Assembly: GCF_020539865.1 (NCBI RefSeq)
Contig: NZ_JAJBQV010000019.1
Coordinates: 1-49,048, forward strand
DNA: 49,048 nucleotides
Direction: 5' to 3'
Origin: Megasphaera elsdenii
GTDB taxonomy: Bacteria > Bacillota > Negativicutes > Veillonellales > Megasphaeraceae
Shown here: positions 24,636 through 33,119 of the stretch, piece after piece
Position numbering within the stretch: position 1 is the first letter of the stretch
How the letters are laid out: each line of letters begins with the position of its first letter
Notes under the pieces: model-generated
The model's database searches: none
What the model was told of the DNA's origin: nothing
What the model saw: only the letters and a program-made list of their open reading frames with translations
Translations under genes and position numbers: made by a program

Positions 24636-27107
24636 TTACGATAACAGACGGCTGACGAGCTTGACGCAGTCTGCCGCATCTTTGGAATAGCCATCGGCAC
24701 CGATTTCATCGGAGAAGCTCGGCGTAACGGCCGCACCGCCGATGATGATCTTGCCATCATACTGTTTATCCGCCGCTTCGGCAATGACATCTTTCATGTG
24801 CATCATCGTCGTCGTCATCAAGGCCGACAAGCCGATGACAGACGCCTTTTCGCGCAACGCCGTCTCGATGATGGTGCCAGCCGGCACATCTTTGCCCAAG
24901 TCGATGACCTTATAGCCATAATTGCGCAGCATGAGGCCGACGAGGTTCTTGCCGATATCGTGGACGTCGCCTTCAACAGTGGCAATGACAATCGTTGCCA
25001 TGTCCTGTTGGCCCGGTGCCTTCTTGATAAGCGGTTCCAAATAGGCAATGGCCGTTTCCATGGTGTTGGCGCTGGCAATGAGCTGGGGCAGGAAGTAGAC
25101 CTGTTTATCGTACAAATCGCCGACTTTCGTAATAGCCGGGATGAGCAGGTCGTTGATGACTGCATCCGGTGCCATGCCCTTGGCCAGTTCGGCCTGGGCC
25201 AGGGATACGACGGCATCCTTTTCCCCTTCCAGGACGGCCTGATAGACGGGATTGACCGGCCCTTGTTCAGCCTGCTGGGACTCCCCCGCCGCCGCCACGT
25301 CGGCCGACATCCCCTGACGGGCCAGGAGTTCTGCCTCTTCCTGGCGTTTCTTTTCGGCTTCTTTCTTGTCGAAATACTGCATGCGGTGGATATAGGCCAG
25401 GTCGCTGCCTTCCTTATTCATGAGCATGTTGGCCGCCGCAGCTGTATTCATGAGCAAATCCTGAGACGGATTGGCAATAGCCATGGTCAGACCGCTGGCA
25501 ATGGCCATGGCCAAAAAGGTGGCGTTGACATACATCCGGTCCGGCAGGCCGAAAGAGATATTGGACAGGCCGCAGACCGTAGCCAGTCCCAGGTCCTGCT
25601 TGCAATGGGAGAACGTCGCCATGCAATCCAGGGCCGACGTCGGCGCGGCTCCGACCGTGGCAACTAAGGCGTCGACGACGACATCTTCCGGCGTAAAACC
25701 ATGGTCATAGGCATCGGCCAAGAGCTCATCGAGAACGGCATGTTTCTCTTCCAGCGTCTTGGGAATGCCATCATCGGATACAGGCAGGGCGATGAACATG
25801 GCGCCGTACTTCTTGACGACCGGCAGGAGCTGTTTGCGCTTTTCCGTTTCACAGGAAATGGAATTGACCAGGGCCCGGCCGGGATAGATGCGCAGGGCCG
25901 CTTCCATGATTTCCGGCGAACTCGTATCGATGCTGAGGGGCAGGCCCGATACGCCCGTCACTTCGTAAATGGCTTTGAGCATCATTTCCTTTTCATCAAT
26001 GCCGTTGGTCCCCATGTTGACATCGAGGATGGCCGCGCCGTTGCGTTCCTGTTCGCGGGCCATGGCGCGTACCAGGTCCAGCTTGCCCGCCCGCAGTTCA
26101 GCCTGGAGTTTCTTCTTGCCCGTCGGGTTGATGCGTTCGCCAATGACCTGGAAAGAGCCGTCGAGCTGGATTTCCACGACCTGCCGTTCCGAAGCCAGGA
26201 CGCGGTGATGGCTGGCATGAGGCGCTTTCGGCGTCAGCTGGCAGACCGCATCGTGCAGGGCCCGGATATGGTCCGGCGTCGTGCCGCAGCAGCCGCCGAC
26301 GATATGGGCACCGGCTTCGATGAGCAGCCGCCCGTCCTGGGCAAATGCTTCAGGCGTCGTCTTGTAGACCGTCTTATCGCCATCCAGTTCTGGTAATCCG
26401 GCATTGGGCTTGGCAATGAGAGGAATCGTCGCATATTCATACATCTTCTGGACCGTTTCCACCATATCAGCTGGTCCCGTCGAGCAGTTCAGGCCGACGG
26501 CATCGACGCCAAGGTTCTGCAAGACGACAACAGCCGCTTCCGGCGGCGTCCCATAGAGGGTGCGGCCGTCTTTTTCAAAAGTCAGCGTCGCCATAACGGG
26601 CAAATCGCAGACGTCCTTGATAGCCAGGACACAAGCCCGTGTTTCTTGGAGGCTCATCATGGTTTCGACGATGAACAAGTCGACGCCGGCATCATACAAG
26701 GCCTGGGCCTGTTCACGATAGACATCGACGAGGTCGTCAAAGGTCAATTCGCCCATAGGATAGAGCTGCTGGCCCGTCATGGTCATATCACCGGCAACCA
26801 GTGCTTTCCCCTGAGCCGCTTCTTGGGAGATAGCGACCAAGCCCTGATTGATGGCGACGAGCTGGTCATCGAGACCGTATTCAGCCAATTTCAGCCGATT
26901 TCCTGTGAACGTCGGCGCATAGATAATCTGTGAGCCCGCTTCGACGAAACGGCGCTGCAAGTCGATCATGACGTCGCGGTTCTCTAAAATCCATTGTTCC
27001 GGGCAGACGCCAATAGGCATGCCTGCCTGTTGCAGGTTCGTCCCCGTTGCCCCGTCGAGCAGGACGACACCGCCCTGAAGAAGTTGTTGAAATGCTTCGT
27101 TAGTCAA
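24636..27107 (-). CDS. metH: Cobalamin-dependent methionine synthase without activation domain, TTG start
   Basis: An 823-residue enzyme transferring the methyl of methyl-THF to homocysteine through cobalamin. Domains in order: homocysteine/zinc (1-295, Cys208 in GLNCSTGP, Cys273-274 in VGGCCGTTPDH); pterin-binding (about 318-580, VIGERINPTGKKK); B12 cap, preceded by a Lys/Glu/Ala-rich linker; and B12-binding (DVHDIG, axial His716). It ends there: the C-terminal AdoMet-binding activation domain of the 1227-residue E. coli enzyme is missing and seems to be supplied by the upstream gene. TTG start at 27107 with GGGGGAC upstream. Confidence 0.95.
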   Translation of the reverse strand: MTNEAFQQLLQGGVVLLDGATGTNLQQAGMPIGVCPEQWILENRDVMIDLQRRFVEAGSQIIYAPTFTGNRLKLAEYGLDDQLVAINQGLVAISQEAAQGKALVAGDMTMTGQQLYPMGELTFDDLVDVYREQAQALYDAGVDLFIVETMMSLQETRACVLAIKDVCDLPVMATLTFEKDGRTLYGTPPEAAVVVLQNLGVDAVGLNCSTGPADMVETVQKMYEYATIPLIAKPNAGLPELDGDKTVYKTTPEAFAQDGRLLIEAGAHIVGGCCGTTPDHIRALHDAVCQLTPKAPHASHHRVLASERQVVEIQLDGSFQVIGERINPTGKKKLQAELRAGKLDLVRAMAREQERNGAAILDVNMGTNGIDEKEMMLKAIYEVTGVSGLPLSIDTSSPEIMEAALRIYPGRALVNSISCETEKRKQLLPVVKKYGAMFIALPVSDDGIPKTLEEKHAVLDELLADAYDHGFTPEDVVVDALVATVGAAPTSALDCMATFSHCKQDLGLATVCGLSNISFGLPDRMYVNATFLAMAIASGLTMAIANPSQDLLMNTAAAANMLMNKEGSDLAYIHRMQYFDKKEAEKKRQEEAELLARQGMSADVAAAGESQQAEQGPVNPVYQAVLEGEKDAVVSLAQAELAKGMAPDAVINDLLIPAITKVGDLYDKQVYFLPQLIASANTMETAIAYLEPLIKKAPGQQDMATIVIATVEGDVHDIGKNLVGLMLRNYGYKVIDLGKDVPAGTIIETALREKASVIGLSALMTTTMMHMKDVIAEAADKQYDGKIIIGGAAVTPSFSDEIGADGYSKDAADCVKLVSRLLS

Positions 27108-27118
27108 TCTAAGTCCCC

Positions 27119-29248
27119 CTAAAAATTCAAATAGTCGATATATAAACGCTGAAAGGCTTCATCATTGCCGAGGACGATTTCCTCTGCCCCGGCGGCGATA
27201 GCCTGTAATTCCTCTAATGTCACGGCGCCCGTTAAGAGGCCGACAGCCCCTTTCAGGGACGTGTTGCCCACAGCCGTCGTCCGTTCGGCCAAATCCGCTG
27301 GCAACAAGCCGATGACAGCCGCTTTCTGCGGGTCCAGATAGTAGCCGAAACCACCGGCCAGCCAAACTTGACGGATGCGCTGACGGCTGATGCCGCTGCG
27401 TTCGATGAGCGATTCGATACCGGCCCGGATAGCGCTCTTGGCCATCTGTATTTCCCGGATATCCTGCTGGCTCAAGGTAATGCGCTGATAATCCAGCGTC
27501 GATGCCAAAGGAAAGCCCTTATGGAAATAAGGTTCTACGAGTTTCCCCGTTTCGTCGACCAGGCCTTCCCGGACCAGACCGGCCATGGCTTCGAGGATGC
27601 CCGTCCCACAAATGCCGACAGGGATGGCATGGTCGATGGTCTTCACTTTGGCCCGTCCCCGCTCGATGCGGACGCCACAGATGGCTCCGGGAACACTACC
27701 CGTCCCCCAGGTCAACTTGCCCCCTTCCAGAGCCGGGCCGGCCGGAGCCGATGCGATGAAGCGCTGTTCCTTATTCCCCAGGACCATTTCCCCATTCGTC
27801 CCGAGATCGACGAAGAGGCTGACTTCATCTGATGAGGCCAGGCCGCACTGCCAAATACCGGCTGTAATGTCAGCACCGACGTAGGTACTCATGCCAGGCA
27901 GCAAAGTCACCGTGCAGTCCGTGAGTACGTCCTGCCGTCCCAAAACGTCTTGGACATCATAAGACTTACCGCCTAACGAGACGGGATGGAAAGGCCAGTT
28001 CCCCAAGCCCTCACAAGACCAGCCCATGAGCAAATGGAGCATCGTCGTATTGGCCGCGATGGCCATGCGGTGACAATGACCGGCAACGCCGGGATGGTCC
28101 TGGAAGAGCTGTTTCAGGAGACGCGTCAAATCGCGGCGGACGGCTTTCCACAAAGCCTTGCCTTTCCCGTGGCAGGCAGCACCGATGCGGCTGATAACGT
28201 CGGCTCCGAAAGAGCGCTGACTATTGACGGCCGTCGCTGTCGCCAGGATTTTCCCATCCGTGCCATCGACTAAGGCCGCTGCCAACGTCGTCGTCCCGAT
28301 GTCGATAGCCAGGCCATAATCATGGCCTGCTGCCAGCGAAAGGGTGTCATCGTCAGTGGCTTCGGCAGCCAGCGCCGAAAAGCCCTGTCGTTCCTGCACG
28401 GGGACGGCCAGTTCGACTGCTTCCCGGGTTACGGCCTTGCAGGCCAGGCGCCAGCCCTGGGCCAGCTGCGCTTCGGAAAAGATGCGCTTGTCTTCCGGTG
28501 TGACGGGAAGCCCCCCCCGGACGACGCGGACGCGGCATTTGCCGCACATGCCCTTGCCGCCGCAGGGCATGGCCAGGGCTGTTCCCTGAGACTGGATATA
28601 GTCATGGACCCGGCAGCCGCCAGGGCAGGTCAGCCGTACTTCCCGACCCGATTCAGCCTGGCGCTGCGGGCAATCCTTCTTAGGGCAGGCCGTACAATCA
28701 TGTTTCACCTGAAATACGGCCGGGTCTTCGCAAAGGTCAAAGACGAGGCTCATGGATTTCTCCGGCGACAAAGCCATGGCCGCATTGACCGTCACGCCAG
28801 CCGTCCGGCCGGCAGCCGTCTCACGGACCGCATCGGCCTGGACCGATAAGGGCAAATCGCTGCCCGGTTCGTGGCGGCAAACGATGCCACAGCCCTTTTG
28901 CCGGCAAATAAGGCGCAGCTGCTGCAAAACCTGCTGTTCCAGGGCAAAGAGGCACGTATCAGCCATGGCAGCGAAGAGCACGGCGGCCAGCTCATCCCCG
29001 TCATCCTGATAGCGGTCGATCTGCCGGCTCACAGCAGCACCTAACGTCAGGATGACATAGAGCCGTTTCTCTGTAAAGGCCAGGACCGCCTTGGCCTGCA
29101 AAGACCGCCGCAGGAGAGGCGCCATATCCCGGCACACCCCTTCAGCCCGTTCCCAGGCCTCCCCTTTCGAGCCATAGCCAGTAAAGCGCAAGGCTTGCTC
29201 TATATCGGGAACAATCCGCTGTCCCCGGATGATACGAATATCTGCCAT
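27119..29248 (-). CDS. Corrinoid reductive activator fused to a MetH-activation-like domain
   Basis: A 709-residue multidomain protein. Residues about 10-172 look like the MetH activation region: TLGAAVSRQIDRY, then RHEPGSDLPLSVQADAV and LSPEKSMSLVF, which echo the PGYGDLPL and P-KS motifs. A C-x2-C-x4-C cluster (185, 188, 193) follows, as in stand-alone activation proteins of Clostridia. Next is a plant-type [2Fe-2S] ferredoxin (Cys229, 235, 238, 270). The rest, from YGLAIDIGTTT (311), is the ASKHA ATPase of RACo-like (DUF4445) activators with FVDLGTNGEMVLG. It is 11 bases ahead of metH and probably re-reduces inactive cob(II)alamin with ATP. Domain 1 is inference from motif pattern. Confidence 0.88.
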   Translation of the reverse strand: MADIRIIRGQRIVPDIEQALRFTGYGSKGEAWERAEGVCRDMAPLLRRSLQAKAVLAFTEKRLYVILTLGAAVSRQIDRYQDDGDELAAVLFAAMADTCLFALEQQVLQQLRLICRQKGCGIVCRHEPGSDLPLSVQADAVRETAAGRTAGVTVNAAMALSPEKSMSLVFDLCEDPAVFQVKHDCTACPKKDCPQRQAESGREVRLTCPGGCRVHDYIQSQGTALAMPCGGKGMCGKCRVRVVRGGLPVTPEDKRIFSEAQLAQGWRLACKAVTREAVELAVPVQERQGFSALAAEATDDDTLSLAAGHDYGLAIDIGTTTLAAALVDGTDGKILATATAVNSQRSFGADVISRIGAACHGKGKALWKAVRRDLTRLLKQLFQDHPGVAGHCHRMAIAANTTMLHLLMGWSCEGLGNWPFHPVSLGGKSYDVQDVLGRQDVLTDCTVTLLPGMSTYVGADITAGIWQCGLASSDEVSLFVDLGTNGEMVLGNKEQRFIASAPAGPALEGGKLTWGTGSVPGAICGVRIERGRAKVKTIDHAIPVGICGTGILEAMAGLVREGLVDETGKLVEPYFHKGFPLASTLDYQRITLSQQDIREIQMAKSAIRAGIESLIERSGISRQRIRQVWLAGGFGYYLDPQKAAVIGLLPADLAERTTAVGNTSLKGAVGLLTGAVTLEELQAIAAGAEEIVLGNDEAFQRLYIDYLNF

Positions 29249-29336
29249 ATATTTCTCCTAAAAATACTCTCAGTACATAAATAATCTAAAATAATACTCT
29301 AAAATTACTTTTGTTTTTGCTTTATAGAATGTTTTT

Positions 29337-29366
29337 ATTATATAACCTCAGGCCGCCTCGTGGCAA
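29337..29366 (-). promoter_or_regulatory. Promoter of the corrinoid activator-metH operon
   Basis: Minus strand TTGCCA (29361-29366), 18 bases, TATAAT (29337-29342). The leader to the first start codon is about 85 bases, very AT-rich, and ends with AGGAG. Confidence 0.65.
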
Positions 29367-29432
29367 CAAAATTCAATAAAAAGAGGCCGCGTGAATCCTG
29401 TAATCAGCCTTCTGAAACGTTTACTACACAAA

Positions 29433-29492
29433 AAAACAACACGATAAATACGGCTTCCATTTCTTCGAAGCTTTCATCCATCGTGTTGTCGT
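29433..29492 (-). terminator. Orphan terminator with extended stem; possible sRNA 3' end
   Basis: On the minus strand CAACACGAT pairs with ATCGTGTTG, followed at once by seven Ts. The 34-base interior can form a second GCTTC/GAAGC helix. It is too far from the tRNA, which has its own terminator, to be needed by it. A TATACT box about 50 bases upstream could start a short RNA. Confidence 0.55.
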
Positions 29493-29547
29493 CTATCATG
29501 ATCAAGTTGAAATCCAGTATAACTACTTACCGGGCCAGAAACTCGAA

Positions 29548-29575
29548 AACCCGATAACGACGCTGCTACCGGGTT
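29548..29575 (-). terminator. tRNA-Ile2 terminator
   Basis: Minus strand AACCCGGTA / TATCGGGTT stem (one mismatch) with TTTT tail, about 20 bases after the tRNA 3' end. Confidence 0.75.
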
Positions 29576-29593
29576 GTTCGAATTGAAATAAAG

Positions 29594-29668
29594 TGGTGGG
29601 CCCACTTGGGTTCGAACCAAGGACCAACCGGTTATGAGCCGGTGGCTCTACCACTGAGCTATAGGCCC
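29594..29668 (-). tRNA. tRNA with CAT anticodon, probably tRNA-Ile2
   Basis: A 75-base cloverleaf on the minus strand with encoded CCA. Acceptor GGGCCTA/TGGGCCC, D arm GCTC/GAGC, anticodon stem ACCGG/CCGGT around the loop CTCATAA, T arm CTTGG/CCAAG with GTTCGAA. The anticodon is CAT; the CTCATAA loop resembles the isoleucine tRNA whose C34 is changed to lysidine by TilS rather than elongator tRNA-Met. Initiator tRNA is excluded by the paired acceptor end and the anticodon stem, which lacks the three G:C pairs. The isotype needs a model-based check. Confidence 0.9.
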
Positions 29669-29698
29669 AAAGGATAAGGCACAAGGCCTTACCAAATT

Positions 29699-29727
29699 AT
29701 TATACGCTAATTGACATATGACGTCAA
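29699..29727 (-). promoter_or_regulatory. tRNA-Ile2 promoter
   Basis: Minus strand TTGACG (29722-29727), 17 bases, TATAAT (29699-29704). The -35 box starts 15 bases after the rpoD stop, and no rpoD terminator is seen, so rpoD messages may run through the tRNA. Confidence 0.85.
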
Positions 29728-29741
29728 GAACCGATTTCGAC

Positions 29742-30992
29742 TTAGAGGAAATCTTTGATTTTTTCCCGTTTGCCCCAGTTGCGGAGTTTGCTCAAAGCTT
29801 TGCCTTCAATCTGGCGGATACGTTCACGGGTGACGTTGAAGTGCTGGCCGACTTCTTCCAAAGTACGCGGACGGCCATCTTTGAGGCCAAAGCGCAAGTA
29901 GAGGACTTTGCGTTCCCGGTCGGTGAGACAGGAAAAGACATCTTCGATCTGTTCTTTCAGCAAGATGAAGGACGCAGCGTCGTCAGGGGCGACGGCTTCC
30001 GAGTCTTCGATGAAGTCGCCGAGATGCGAGTCTTCTTCTTCGCCGATCGGCGTTTCCAGCGATACCGGTTCCTGGGCGATTTTCATGATTTCCCGGACCC
30101 GTTCGACAGGGATGTCCATTTTTTCAGCGATTTCTTCCGGCAACGGTTCGCGGCCTTTATCCTGCAAGAGCTGACGGGAAATGCGGATCAGCTTGTTGAT
30201 GGTTTCGACCATGTGAACCGGGATGCGGATGGTCCGGGCCTGGTCAGCGATGGCACGGGTAATGGCCTGGCGGATCCACCATGTCGCATAGGTACTGAAC
30301 TTGTAGCCTTTGCTGTAGTCGAACTTGTCGACGGCTTTCAACAGGCCCAGGTTCCCTTCCTGGATGAGATCCAGGAACAACATGCCCCGGCCGACATAAC
30401 GTTTGGCGATGCTGACGACGAGGCGCAAGTTGGCATCGGTCAGTTTCTTTTTGGCAATCGTACCGGCTTTGATATCTTCTTCTGTCGCATCAGGAGCATT
30501 GCCCTTTTCAATAGCCTTGGCCAAGGTAATTTCTTCCGTCGCCGACAACAGGGGGACGCGGCCGATTTCTTTCAAATACATGCGGACCGGGTCATCGATG
30601 TTGATGCCTTCCGGTACGCTAAGGTCGACATTGTGAAGGTCTGGAACTTTTTCCGTATCTTCATCATCTATATCATCATGTTCCGCCATGGAATCGTCTT
30701 CACCAATGATGTCGATGCCCTTGTCGGCAAAGACTTCATACATCTTGTCGATCTGGTCCGGCGTCAGTTCATCTTCTTCCATGAGGTTCATGATTTCCGT
30801 ATACGTCAGGCTGCCCTTCTTCTGCCCCATTTGCAGGAGCTGTTTGATATGCTGCAAGGCCAGGGCCTGGCGTTCTTTTTCACTCAACGGTTTCTTAGCG
30901 GCAGCGTCCTTTTTCTTGGACGTCTTACGGCGCGTCGTCTTTTTCGTCGTTTTTTTCGTTACTTTTGTATCATCTGTCGTTTTATTCACCAT
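29742..30992 (-). CDS. rpoD: Primary sigma factor
   Basis: The 416-residue housekeeping sigma-70. A Lys/Thr-rich basic N-terminus (residues 1-35) precedes region 1.1 and an acidic linker (about 95-115). Region 1.2 ([16 protein letters not shown]), region 2 ([38 protein letters not shown]), region 3 and region 4 ([33 protein letters not shown]) are intact. It follows dnaG by 24 bases, the conserved dnaG-rpoD macromolecular-synthesis order. The many TTGACA-17-TATAAT promoters in this window fit its recognition helices. The large plus-strand frame across it is a shadow. Confidence 0.97.
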   Translation of the reverse strand: MVNKTTDDTKVTKKTTKKTTRRKTSKKKDAAAKKPLSEKERQALALQHIKQLLQMGQKKGSLTYTEIMNLMEEDELTPDQIDKMYEVFADKGIDIIGEDDSMAEHDDIDDEDTEKVPDLHNVDLSVPEGINIDDPVRMYLKEIGRVPLLSATEEITLAKAIEKGNAPDATEEDIKAGTIAKKKLTDANLRLVVSIAKRYVGRGMLFLDLIQEGNLGLLKAVDKFDYSKGYKFSTYATWWIRQAITRAIADQARTIRIPVHMVETINKLIRISRQLLQDKGREPLPEEIAEKMDIPVERVREIMKIAQEPVSLETPIGEEEDSHLGDFIEDSEAVAPDDAASFILLKEQIEDVFSCLTDRERKVLYLRFGLKDGRPRTLEEVGQHFNVTRERIRQIEGKALSKLRNWGKREKIKDFL

Positions 30993-31016
30993 GGTGTACA
31001 GGCTCCTTTCTGCTCC

Positions 31017-32810
31017 TCAAGACCATTGTTTCATTTCATCGTTAATCTTCTTACATGCTGCAAGCTCTTCAGCCAACCTTGTATCGCCAGTCCGGCTATA
31101 AGTGGCAGCCAGGCGGCTGTGCGCTAGGTACTGCTTTTGTAAATCGGCCATGCGAAAGCGCTTGACATAATCCATCAGTACATTTTCGTCCAGTGGGACA
31201 TCTTGTAGAACCATAATTCGTGCTACTTCTTCGGCCTCCTCAGGAGTTAATTTTTGCTGGATGTCATGTGGTGTGTACATCCCTTGGTGTGCATACGTAT
31301 CCAAAATGAGCTGGTAAATATGGCGCCGCCGTTCATCGGCAAAAAGGTCTGTCGAAACTTTGGCGTGGATCCGCCCGCAAGAAGCAGGCTTTTCCAACAG
31401 GAAACGCAGGATATTCTCTTCCGCTACGGCCATCGTACCGCTTCCGCGGGCTGCGGCATTTTCCTGGGACACGGAAGAAGAGATGACGACCTGCTGCTGG
31501 CCTGCTTCCGGATGAGCAGCGACATACTTATTGAATTCGCTGCGCACGGCGTTTTCTCCTATCTGCAGCTGGCCTGCCAGCTTCTTCAGGAACGCCTCTA
31601 ACAAGACCCGGTTGTCGACGGCAGCGACAACGGGCAGGACCATGGCCGTAATGGACGATTTCCCTTCCAGTGTCGTCACGTCGAAGCGCTGCAAGGCCCG
31701 CATGAGCATGTAATCGAGCACATTCGGCGCTTCATCGACGGCCTGGCGGAACTTGTCCGGCCCGGCGGCGTTGATATATTCATCAGGGTCCTTACCCTGC
31801 GGCAGGGATAATACGCGAATGCGCATGCCCAGACCGCGGACGATTTCCATAGCCCGCTGTGTCGCCTGGCGGCCGGCGCCGTCCATATCGTAGCCGAGGA
31901 CGAGTTCCTTGGCCTGACGCTGCAAGAGCCGCGCCTGTTCCGGCGTAAAAGACGTTCCCAGGGAAGCGACGACATTGTGGATGCCCCGGTTATGGGCGGA
32001 AACGACATCCATATAGCCTTCGACCAGGATAGCTTTCCCCTGCTCATAAATGGCTTTATGGGCCAGGTCCATGGCGAAGAGGAGCCGCCGTTTATTGAAA
32101 ATCGGCGTTTCCGGCGAATTGAGATACTTCGGCTTGCTGTCGTCGAGGACGCGGCCACCAAAACCGACGATGCGGCTGCGGCCATCGCGGATGGGAAACA
32201 TGACCCGCCCGCGGAAAGCGTCGTAAAAGTGGCCATTCTTTTCTTTAGCCAGTCCCAGGAGGACTAATTCCTTGCCAGTGACGCCTTTTTTCATGAAAGC
32301 CGTCGTCAGTTTATCCCAGCTTTCCGGTGCAAAACCCAGCTTAAAAGCCTCAATCGTATCATCTGATACGTGGCGCTTGTGGAAATAAGCCAGTCCGGGC
32401 TGCCCGTAATGGGTTTGGGTCAGGCAGTTATGGAAAAAGTTGCCCGCCATTTCGTTAATCTGATACAAGCGGTCCCGCTGTTTGTCGCGGGCAATTTCTT
32501 CGGCCGACCGTTCGACGACAGGCAGGGCGATATGGGCCCGTTCAGCCAGGCGTTCGACGGCATCCGAAAAGGAAAGGTTTTCCTTTTTCATAATGAATTG
32601 GAAGACATCGCCATGAGCATGGCAGCCAAAACAATAAAAGAATCCCTTATCGGCAGCGACGCTGAAAGAGGCGGTCTTTTCATTATGGAAAGGGCAGCAG
32701 GCCCAGAAGTTGCGGCCCCGCCGTTTCAGCGTCACGTAATCGGAGATGACGCTGACAATGTCATTGGCCTGGCGGACCTGTTCGATAAATTCGCTGGAAA
32801 ACCGTTTCAC
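31017..32810 (-). CDS. dnaG: DNA primase, GTG start
   Basis: The 597-residue primase that makes RNA primers at the replication fork. The N-terminal zinc ribbon has CPFHNEKTASFSV and FYCFGCHAHGD. The TOPRIM core follows, with GFGGRVLDDSKPKYLNS, ILVEGYMDVVSAH and LGYDMDGAGRQA. A C-terminal DnaB-binding helical domain ends the protein. The GTG at 32810 (MKRFSSEFIEQVRQAND) gives the standard N-terminus and has AGGTGATATGA before it. First gene of the dnaG-rpoD unit. Confidence 0.97.
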   Translation of the reverse strand: MKRFSSEFIEQVRQANDIVSVISDYVTLKRRGRNFWACCPFHNEKTASFSVAADKGFFYCFGCHAHGDVFQFIMKKENLSFSDAVERLAERAHIALPVVERSAEEIARDKQRDRLYQINEMAGNFFHNCLTQTHYGQPGLAYFHKRHVSDDTIEAFKLGFAPESWDKLTTAFMKKGVTGKELVLLGLAKEKNGHFYDAFRGRVMFPIRDGRSRIVGFGGRVLDDSKPKYLNSPETPIFNKRRLLFAMDLAHKAIYEQGKAILVEGYMDVVSAHNRGIHNVVASLGTSFTPEQARLLQRQAKELVLGYDMDGAGRQATQRAMEIVRGLGMRIRVLSLPQGKDPDEYINAAGPDKFRQAVDEAPNVLDYMLMRALQRFDVTTLEGKSSITAMVLPVVAAVDNRVLLEAFLKKLAGQLQIGENAVRSEFNKYVAAHPEAGQQQVVISSSVSQENAAARGSGTMAVAEENILRFLLEKPASCGRIHAKVSTDLFADERRRHIYQLILDTYAHQGMYTPHDIQQKLTPEEAEEVARIMVLQDVPLDENVLMDYVKRFRMADLQKQYLAHSRLAATYSRTGDTRLAEELAACKKINDEMKQWS

Positions 32811-33119
32811 TCATATCACCTGTTTCATTTCAATAACGCTGACGTATATATTATTCTCTATCCACCTGTGAAATTCCTTCTTTAGAGAACACTCTTTTAG
32901 GGTAAATCTAAAAATTGGACACATAACATTCCTATGATATACTATTTCGACGCGGAGCGTCAAGTTTCCTTTCCCGGAAGATGATTTTTTTATGAAAAAC
33001 CGCACGCCCAGGCCCTTGCGGGCTAAAATATAGCCCACATGTTTTCACGAAATGTATGGATTTATTTATTTTCATTTTGTATAATAGATGTAGACAAAGC
33101 CAATATAGGGGAAATGCAA
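32811..33119. other. Divergent regulatory gap between dnaG and the pseudouridine synthase
   Basis: About 309 bases. It holds an inverted repeat TTTTAG-N7-CTAAAA (32895-32913), a strong plus-strand promoter (32915-32943), small hairpins GACGC-GGA-GCGTC (32949-32961) and GGGCTA-AAATA-TAGCCC (33020-33036), a 13-codon frame (32992-33033), and a second TATAAT near 33077. The minus-strand dnaG promoter must also be here but is not clear. The 75-residue frame upstream of dnaG is not credible. Confidence 0.6.
32895..32943 (+). promoter_or_regulatory. Strong plus-strand promoter with upstream dyad
   Basis: TTGGAC (32915-32920), 17 bases, TATACT (32938-32943). The dyad TTTTAGGGTAAATCTAAAA ends two bases before the -35 box. 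Transcription from here gives a leader of about 170 bases before the pseudouridine synthase start at 33120. Confidence 0.65.

Larger units (their letters stand above)
29249..29593. other. 345-base gap between tRNA-Ile2 and the metH operon
   Basis: It holds the tRNA terminator (29548-29575), an orphan terminator-like structure (29433-29492) that may end a small RNA, a second GC-rich imperfect hairpin around 29350-29393, and the metH-operon promoter (29337-29366) with an AT-rich leader of about 85 bases. No riboswitch for SAM or cobalamin is recognisable. The short plus-strand frames here are not credible genes. Confidence 0.6.

Noticed and set aside
24623..24790. Longer N-terminus for the Gfo/Idh oxidoreductase
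   Set aside because: The extra 56 codons overlap the end of metH and are basic low-complexity; the start at 24622 has the ribosome site and the family's N-terminus.
29594..29668. Initiator tRNA-Met
   Set aside because: The first acceptor pair is a normal G:C and the anticodon stem lacks the three G:C pairs of initiators; the loop fits tRNA-Ile2.
29718..31127. 469-codon plus-strand frame opposite rpoD
   Set aside because: Covers the conserved sigma factor in antisense, Phe/Asp-rich, no start signal.
32811..33038. 75-codon minus-strand frame upstream of dnaG
   Set aside because: It spans promoter and hairpin sequence on the other strand, begins without a ribosome site and resembles nothing.
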